Source: Spirochaetales bacterium (GTDB lineage Bacteria; Spirochaetota; Spirochaetia; DSM-27196; SLAA01). Taken from it: 50,620 nucleotides of DNA. Within the stretch, counting starts at the first letter, position 1, and every line of letters begins with the position of its first letter. The notes under the pieces are model-generated. The model ran no database searches, was not told where the DNA came from, and saw nothing but the letters and a program-made list of their open reading frames with translations. The stretch is from positions 1 through 50,620 of the forward strand of contig SLAA01000229.1 in NCBI GenBank assembly GCA_007127105.1, written 5' to 3'. The position numbers and the translations under genes were made by a program. Positions 44,587 to 50,620 of the stretch are shown in pieces.

Positions 44587-46024
44587 GCAACGATTTCGGG
44601 GTGCCCGCGTGACCATTATGGGGCTGGGACTCCACGGCGGCGGTGCGGCCACCGTACGCTACCTTCATTCCCAGGGAGCAGAGCTCACGGTTACTGACCT
44701 CCGCTCCCCGGAGTCCCTGCGCCCGAGTATTGAGGCCCTCTCCGGACTGCCTCTGCGTTACGTTCTCGGCCGCCACGACAGTTCGGACTTCCGGGACGCC
44801 GACTTCGTCGTGAAGAACCCTGGAGTTCCCCGCAGCTCACCGTATCTTCAGCATGCACGCCGAGTAGAGACCGACATCTCGCTCTTTCTTCGTGGGCGTA
44901 CGAACCCGCTGCTGTGTGTCACCGGCACCAAAGGAAAGTCCACAACCGCCACGGCTCTCCACCATGTTCTCTTGCAGTCGTATTCTGACGCAGCGCTGGG
45001 TGGAAACATTACCGTGTCTCCACTCGCATTTATTGACGCCCTGTCGACAGAGGCTCCGGTTGTGCTTGAACTCTCGTCCTTTCAGTTGGGGGACCTGGAG
45101 TTCGCCGGAGCGCTTGAGCTGCTGCAACCACAGGTGAGTGTTCTAACAGCAATCATGCCGGATCACCTGGACTACTACAGTGACATGGACGCGTACCTCC
45201 ACGACAAGGAGCTCTTGCTCACAGCGACTCCGCCGGAGGCATGGACGGTGGCAGCTTGCGGACGTGAGTACCTTGAGCGGTTTCTGGCAAAGATCAACTC
45301 TCGGCTATGTGTGGCACACGCGTCCTCGCGCCCGAACTCACAGGTCACTGCAGGCACCCTCCTCCGGCAGGCAGATGCACACTGCTATCTGGACAACGAG
45401 CACGGTTACCTCCAGCAGGGGCAACAGGTACCGGAAATGATCCTTCACTCCTCGCCCTTAGCTGGCGAGCACGCCCGGAGCAACCTGCTTGCCGCCGGAA
45501 CCGCAGCCCGTCTATTTGGAGTCCCAGCTGCCTTAACAGCCAAGTCTTTAGACTCATTCCCAGGCGTGGCGCACCGAATGGAGTACATAACCGACATTCG
45601 AGGTGTTCGCTACTACAACGACTCGGCAGCCACAATTGCCGAGGCTGCAGTCGCGGCGGTGAAGGCGTTCTCGGTGCCGGTTCACCTCATAGCTGGTGGA
45701 AGCGACAAACAGCTCTCGCCCACTGCCTTCTCCGAGATTGGAGACGCGGTTGTCGCGGTATATCTGCTTGCGGGCTCGGCCTCGGACGCCATTCACCATC
45801 AGCTTGTCGCGGGTCGCACCCCGGTTTATGGCCCTTACGAGACACTGCGCACAGCCTTTGATGCCGCATTCAAGACAGCACAACCCGGCGATATCGTTAT
45901 ACTGTCACCTGGATGCGCTTCCTTTGGCATGTTTTTAAATGAGTTTGACCGCGGAAACACCTTCCGAGCAATGGTTCTCGAGGCGGCAGCGGCATTCACT
46001 TCAACCTTGACACAGGAGATATAG
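44576..46024 (+). CDS. murD: UDP-N-acetylmuramoyl-L-alanine--D-glutamate ligase
   Basis: 'VTIMGLGLHGGGAATVRYLHSQGAELTVTDLR', 'LLCVTGTKGKSTTATALHHVL', 'HRMEYITDIRGVRYYNDSAATIAEAAVAAV'. Confidence 0.95.
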   Translation: MKTEQRFRGARVTIMGLGLHGGGAATVRYLHSQGAELTVTDLRSPESLRPSIEALSGLPLRYVLGRHDSSDFRDADFVVKNPGVPRSSPYLQHARRVETDISLFLRGRTNPLLCVTGTKGKSTTATALHHVLLQSYSDAALGGNITVSPLAFIDALSTEAPVVLELSSFQLGDLEFAGALELLQPQVSVLTAIMPDHLDYYSDMDAYLHDKELLLTATPPEAWTVAACGREYLERFLAKINSRLCVAHASSRPNSQVTAGTLLRQADAHCYLDNEHGYLQQGQQVPEMILHSSPLAGEHARSNLLAAGTAARLFGVPAALTAKSLDSFPGVAHRMEYITDIRGVRYYNDSAATIAEAAVAAVKAFSVPVHLIAGGSDKQLSPTAFSEIGDAVVAVYLLAGSASDAIHHQLVAGRTPVYGPYETLRTAFDAAFKTAQPGDIVILSPGCASFGMFLNEFDRGNTFRAMVLEAAAAFTSTLTQEI

Positions 46025-46026
46025 AC

Positions 46027-47292
46027 ATGAGTACCTTCCCCAAAGAGTTCCTTGAGGCTATGCCCAAAACAGACCTTCACCTTCATCTGGACGGCAGTCT
46101 TCGGCTTCAAACACTGATTGAGCTTGCCCGCGAGGCCAAGGTTGAGTTACCGGCCTGGGATGAAGCAGGGCTGAAAGAAAAGGTATTTAAGCCACAGTAT
46201 CGTGACCTCAATGAGTACTTGGCCGGGTTTGCCTGGACCACGTCGGTAATGCAGACAGCACCGGCGCTTGAGCGTGTGGCGTATGAGCTGGCAATGGACA
46301 ATGCCGCCGAGAATGTGCGCTACATTGAGGTGCGCTTTGCACCTCAGCTCCATATGAATGCCCAGTTAAGCTTTCGAGAGGTGCTGGAGGCCGTCGACCT
46401 TGGCCTCAAGCGTGCCCGCAACGAAATAAACGCGCGTGGCGTCTACAGCGTCTCATCTGCACCGAGCGCCGAGGGAGACAATCCCGACCTTCTCCCACCG
46501 CCCTTTGACTACGGCATTATTGTCACCGCAATGCGTTACTTCAACTCGCAGTTTTCCGACTACTTTGCAACCCTCACCGAGGCACATGAGCATGCTACCG
46601 AGGAGGAAATCCTGCATTACGCGTCGCTCGAGCTAGCACGCGCAACGGTGCACCTGAGAAACAACTCAGACGTGCGCGTAGTTGGATTTGATCTTGCCGG
46701 CAGCGAGGCAGGCTACCCGGCGGCAGACCATTTGGCCGCATTTCAACATGTACATGAACACTTCCTCAACAAGACAGTACATGCCGGTGAGGCTTACGGT
46801 CCGGAATCAATTTTTCAAGCAATTACCAAGCTGCACGCGGACCGCATTGGTCACGGATTTCATCTCTTTGACGAGGATCGCATTACCGACCCAGCAATTG
46901 AGGATCCTGCTCGATATGTACGCAACCTGGTGGACTACATAGCCAATAACCGTATTACCATTGAGGTATGTCTCACCAGTAATCTGCAGACATCGCCGCA
47001 CCTCGACCAGCTCAGTGACCACTCCATTCGCAAGATGATAGATAACCGGCTGTCGGTTACGCTCTGCACCGATAATCGCCTGGTGTCACACACCACCGTG
47101 ACCAATGAGTTCCAGCTCCTGACCGAGAACTTTGATGTGACGCCCAAGCAACTAAAGAACATGGTGATCTACGGCTTCAAACGCAGCTTTTTCGAGGGAG
47201 ACTACAACGAGAAGCGCGACTATGTACGCACGGTGATTAACTACTATGACAGGGTGGCAAAGAAGTTCGGCATTGACAGTACTCAGGACTAA
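46027..47292 (+). CDS. add: Adenosine deaminase family protein
   Basis: 'MPKTDLHLHLDGSLR', 'VVGFDLAGSEAGYP', 'TVHAGEAYGPESIFQAI', 'DRIGHGFHL', 'VTLCTDNRLVSHT'. Confidence 0.92.
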   Translation: MSTFPKEFLEAMPKTDLHLHLDGSLRLQTLIELAREAKVELPAWDEAGLKEKVFKPQYRDLNEYLAGFAWTTSVMQTAPALERVAYELAMDNAAENVRYIEVRFAPQLHMNAQLSFREVLEAVDLGLKRARNEINARGVYSVSSAPSAEGDNPDLLPPPFDYGIIVTAMRYFNSQFSDYFATLTEAHEHATEEEILHYASLELARATVHLRNNSDVRVVGFDLAGSEAGYPAADHLAAFQHVHEHFLNKTVHAGEAYGPESIFQAITKLHADRIGHGFHLFDEDRITDPAIEDPARYVRNLVDYIANNRITIEVCLTSNLQTSPHLDQLSDHSIRKMIDNRLSVTLCTDNRLVSHTTVTNEFQLLTENFDVTPKQLKNMVIYGFKRSFFEGDYNEKRDYVRTVINYYDRVAKKFGIDSTQD

Positions 47293-47313
47293 CTCAAGCC
47301 TATGCAAGGCTGA
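47293..47313. terminator. Stem-loop between convergent genes
   Basis: CTC(a)AGCCT-ATGCA-AGGCTGAG, an 8-bp stem with one bulge. Confidence 0.4.
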
Positions 47314-47322
47314 GACTGAGAA

Positions 47323-48336
47323 CTAACGACGTTTACGAAAGGTTTTGAAGTACCAGTTGCGGGCTGCCTCTGCATAGCAAAAGCCTGTGTAAAGGGCCGG
47401 GCGCCGGGTATAGTCCCAGCATCCGAGCCGTTGAACTATGTCCCCTCCAAACCCTACCTTAAAGCGGTACAGACCGTGCATTGGGTGTTTCGGGTCATTA
47501 CTGGGAGGAATCCCAAAAAGGTCGTAACTCAGGCACCCTCGCGCCTGTGCTCTTTCTATTGCATTCCACTGCAACAGATAGGCCGCCATAAGGTTGCGCT
47601 TGTGGTCGGCCCCGGCCCCGTAGAGGTACACCGCCTGGCCGCGATAGTACACCACCACAATACCGGCAATAAGCTCGCCTTCATGCCGCGCGCACAGGAG
47701 TTCCAGGTGGGCCGAGTCGGCCGATCCACCAGACTCGCCAACCAACTCGAACAGCCGTTGATAGTACTGCGGAGAATGAATGCTGATGGCGTCGCGTTGG
47801 GCGGTCTGGCGGTAGAGCCCGTACCACTCAGCCAACGCTGGCAGTCCCTCACTCTCCACCACCACGCCCTTACGCGCAGCCAGCCGAATGTTGTAGCGAG
47901 TCTTGCTCTTCATCTCGCTCAGCAACTCGTCAGCCGAGTTGCTGAGATCAAGGATCACGGTGTTCGGTGGCTGTATATCTACATGTGCCGCCTTGAAACC
48001 GAGGGCCACCAACTCCTCCCGCAACTCGGGAGTCGCCTCCCAGGGCAGATCCCAGCGCAGCAAGATGCAGTCCCGGAGGGTCCCGAGTGGCCCAGACAGC
48101 GCGTTACGGCTGCACTCGGCCAGCATTGAAACCGGACCCGAGGGCGCCCCGTGGGGCACGTACCCGAGCCGGATGCCAGGCCCAGCCCTCCGCGACAGGG
48201 CCGAGACGTACCCAGCACCGTGCTCGCGATCACACACAAGCCGGTGTGAACGCCAGCCGAACTCCGACTTAAACTGCGCCCAGACCTGGCTTTGCAGAAA
48301 GCTCGGTGCCTGCAGATGCTGCGCCTTAGCCGACAT
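47323..48336 (-). CDS. FemAB/FemX-like aminoacyltransferase (GNAT fold, peptidoglycan bridge type)
   Basis: 'FLQSQVWAQFKSEFGW', 'ELLSEMKSKTRYNIRLAARKGVVVE', 'YLYGAGADHKRNLMAAYLLQWNAIERAQARGCLSYDLFGIP'. Confidence 0.85.
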   Translation of the reverse strand: MSAKAQHLQAPSFLQSQVWAQFKSEFGWRSHRLVCDREHGAGYVSALSRRAGPGIRLGYVPHGAPSGPVSMLAECSRNALSGPLGTLRDCILLRWDLPWEATPELREELVALGFKAAHVDIQPPNTVILDLSNSADELLSEMKSKTRYNIRLAARKGVVVESEGLPALAEWYGLYRQTAQRDAISIHSPQYYQRLFELVGESGGSADSAHLELLCARHEGELIAGIVVVYYRGQAVYLYGAGADHKRNLMAAYLLQWNAIERAQARGCLSYDLFGIPPSNDPKHPMHGLYRFKVGFGGDIVQRLGCWDYTRRPALYTGFCYAEAARNWYFKTFRKRR

Positions 48337-50596
48337 CGCCAGAGGAAACAGTCTTGGTGCTCACCGCTTTCCCATTACAGTGCAGCGCTCGGCCGCCTAC
48401 CATAACCTGGTGATCCTCGACCCGAATGGGCATGCTGAAAAACTCTTCCACCTTTAGTTTAGACGGAAAGGAGTCCGGTTCCGGAAGCCCATCAAGCCGA
48501 ACTGGGCTGCCTGGAGCTACATCGCCTGAGTCGTCCAAAAAGAGAACCTCAACTATGTCCTCGCCTTCTGCGCCCGTAGCGGACGCCGCGAGCAACATGC
48601 CCTGGCTCTTTTCACCACGAAGCTTAGCGGGCTTAAGATTAGAGACCAGAACAATGGTCTTGCCAAGCAGTTCATCCTCGCTGTAGTGAGGCACCAAACC
48701 GCTGACAATCTGGCGCGGCTCTTCCTCACCGACATCTATGATCTCAATGTAGAGTTTCTCGGCTTCCGGGTGCCTGTCTACCTGGGTAATGCGCGCAGCC
48801 CGGAGATCTACCCGAGCATGGAAGCGCTCGTCGAGCGGTAGCTCTGTCTGATCCGCTTGAGCCTTGGCGGGAGCATGGCCGTCCACCTTCGCCGCGGCTG
48901 CGGCCGCTTCACCGGCAGCTGCCTCGGCTGAGTCTCTGGCGGCCCGCTCCGCCTGTGTACCGCTGAAACGTGCCTGCAGTTCACGAATGTGATCATCCTC
49001 AAGCTTGTCAAAAAGAATCTCCGCGGTACCGACCTGCGTTATGCCTTCAGCGCTCCCCAAGGCCTTCCAGTCGGGCAGGTCTATACCCAGGAAGCCACAG
49101 ATGCGACCCGAGGTTGCCGGAATATAGGGAGAGCAAAGAATTGCAAGATCCCGTATGAGGTACACAAGATCCGACAACAGCTGGTGGGTACCAACCGGAT
49201 CTGTCTCACGAGTCTTCCAGGGTTCGGCGGCCTGAAAGGTGCGGTTGCCGTAACTGGACAACTCAAAGATCTTCCGAAACGCATCACGAAGGTGCGCCTT
49301 CTCGAGCTGGGCGGTGATCTCGGCCTGAGCCGCGCCCACCGGCCGCCAGAACTCTCCAGTTATTGCCGCCGGCAATACTCTGCCCTCATAGAATCTGTTC
49401 AGAAAGGTCAGGGTGCGGTTCACCAGGTTGCCAAGGTTCCCTATGAGTTCACCGTTGGTCTTGTCCTGGAAGTCTTGCCAGGTGAAGGTGAAGTCCGAGG
49501 ACTCCGGCCTGTTATAGAAGAGATAAAAGCGCCAGACATCTGCCGGTATTCCGGTGTCCCGCGCGTCGTTCCCAAAGACACCCACACCACGGCTCTTGGA
49601 GAACTGTCCACTTTCGTAGTTCAGGTACTCGGTTGCCGACATATGGTGGAGCATGGTCCAGTTGTCACCACTCCCAAGCAGTGAGCAGGGAAAGATTACG
49701 GTATGAAAAGGGATGTTGTCCTTGCCAATAAACTGAAACAGCTCTACGTTGTCCGGGTTCTTCCACCAACTCTCCCAGTCGTCGCGCAGGGTTGCGGTAA
49801 TGGAGATGTAGCCAATAGGTGCGTCAAACCACACATAAAAGACCTTGTTCTCATACCCCTCAAGCGGTACCGGGATTCCCCATTTGAGGTCGCGTGTTAT
49901 GCCCCGCTCCTTGAGTCCGTCACGAATCCAGGCATTGGTCATTTGCATTGCGTTGCGCGACCATCCGGCACGGTCTGCCGCATCCTTCATCCATTCCTGT
50001 AATAGCGGTAGAATTTTGGGAAGGTCGATGTACAAATGCTCGGTCTCCCGCATTACCGGAGTAGAGTTGTCTACCAGGCTGCGTGGATTAATAAGGTCGG
50101 CTGGGTCCAGCAGCTTGCCGCAGTGTTCACACTGGTCACCACGCGCGTCCTCATAGCCACAATGAGGGCAGGTACCACGAACATACCGGTCAGCCAGAAA
50201 CATGTCCGAGGCCTCGGAGTACAACTGCTCTATGGTATGTGAGGTGATGTATCCGTTCTTATGGAGCTTAAGGAAGATGTCCTGCGTGATCTGGGTGTGT
50301 TCAGGTGTAGATGTCCGGCCGAACTTGTCAAATGAGATCTGAAACCACCGGTAAATCTCGTCATGCACCTCATAATACCGGGTGCACAGCTCCTGAGGGG
50401 TGATCCCCTCCTCACGGGCGCGCGTCTCGGTGGCTGTCCCGTACTCGTCGGTGCCACAGACATACAAGGTTTCGTAACCTCGAAGTCGGCAGAAGCGGGC
50501 GAATACATCGGCCGAGAGAACCTGAATGAGATTCCCCAGGTGGGGAATGTTGTTGACATACGGAAGTGCTGAGGTGATTAATCGGCGTTTATTCAT
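48326..50596 (-). CDS. metG: Methionyl-tRNA synthetase with C-terminal tRNA-binding domain
   Basis: 'TSALPYVNNIPHLGNL' HIGH-like motif, zinc knuckle 'CPHCGYEDARGDQCEHC', 'FSKSRGVGVFG', C-terminal EMAPII/Trbp-like domain. Confidence 0.97.
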   Translation of the reverse strand: MNKRRLITSALPYVNNIPHLGNLIQVLSADVFARFCRLRGYETLYVCGTDEYGTATETRAREEGITPQELCTRYYEVHDEIYRWFQISFDKFGRTSTPEHTQITQDIFLKLHKNGYITSHTIEQLYSEASDMFLADRYVRGTCPHCGYEDARGDQCEHCGKLLDPADLINPRSLVDNSTPVMRETEHLYIDLPKILPLLQEWMKDAADRAGWSRNAMQMTNAWIRDGLKERGITRDLKWGIPVPLEGYENKVFYVWFDAPIGYISITATLRDDWESWWKNPDNVELFQFIGKDNIPFHTVIFPCSLLGSGDNWTMLHHMSATEYLNYESGQFSKSRGVGVFGNDARDTGIPADVWRFYLFYNRPESSDFTFTWQDFQDKTNGELIGNLGNLVNRTLTFLNRFYEGRVLPAAITGEFWRPVGAAQAEITAQLEKAHLRDAFRKIFELSSYGNRTFQAAEPWKTRETDPVGTHQLLSDLVYLIRDLAILCSPYIPATSGRICGFLGIDLPDWKALGSAEGITQVGTAEILFDKLEDDHIRELQARFSGTQAERAARDSAEAAAGEAAAAAAKVDGHAPAKAQADQTELPLDERFHARVDLRAARITQVDRHPEAEKLYIEIIDVGEEEPRQIVSGLVPHYSEDELLGKTIVLVSNLKPAKLRGEKSQGMLLAASATGAEGEDIVEVLFLDDSGDVAPGSPVRLDGLPEPDSFPSKLKVEEFFSMPIRVEDHQVMVGGRALHCNGKAVSTKTVSSGDVG

Positions 50597-50620
50597 AACG
50601 CCTCACTATAGGATTGGGCA

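Noticed and set aside
1-50620. CRISPR array, transposase/IS, prophage or rRNA/tRNA genes
   Set aside because: No regularly spaced repeats, transposase motifs, phage modules or RNA gene signatures seen on reading the window.

Overview
The window is gene-dense chromosomal DNA that reads like a spirochaete (Spirochaetaceae-like). The taxon is inferred only from the gene repertoire and protein style. I found no tRNA, rRNA, CRISPR array or transposase. Recognisable genes are mutL, rpsU, an M23 peptidase, recJ, a pyrimidine/thymidine phosphorylase, a HAD nucleotidase, recO, lon, a VanY-type carboxypeptidase, a U32 peptidase, a DUF1015 protein, a Memo-family protein, a GldA/F/G-like ABC set, rnz, fabV, hisD, folC, an NFACT/RqcH-like protein, AMMECR1, murD, an adenosine deaminase, a FemAB-like protein and metG. 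Several lineage-style unknowns lie between them. The most interesting signals are: (i) an A10 run at 25415-25424 that splits a GAF-like gene into two frames, with an in-phase A_AAA_AAC slippery heptamer, inside an operon of an extremely acidic protein plus two DUF115/Maf-like paralogs; (ii) rpsU, whose homology-aligned start codon is AUC at ideal Shine-Dalgarno spacing, followed by a strong intrinsic terminator inside the next ORF; (iii) a unit of TPR plus degenerate Mrr-like domain, metallophosphoesterase and ParB-like protein; (iv) three genes with -10 boxes 6-8 nt upstream of ATG and no Shine-Dalgarno, suggesting leaderless mRNAs; (v) a putative membrane pseudokinase with an NTF2-like tail, and a membrane protein with a degenerate GGDEF-like domain.
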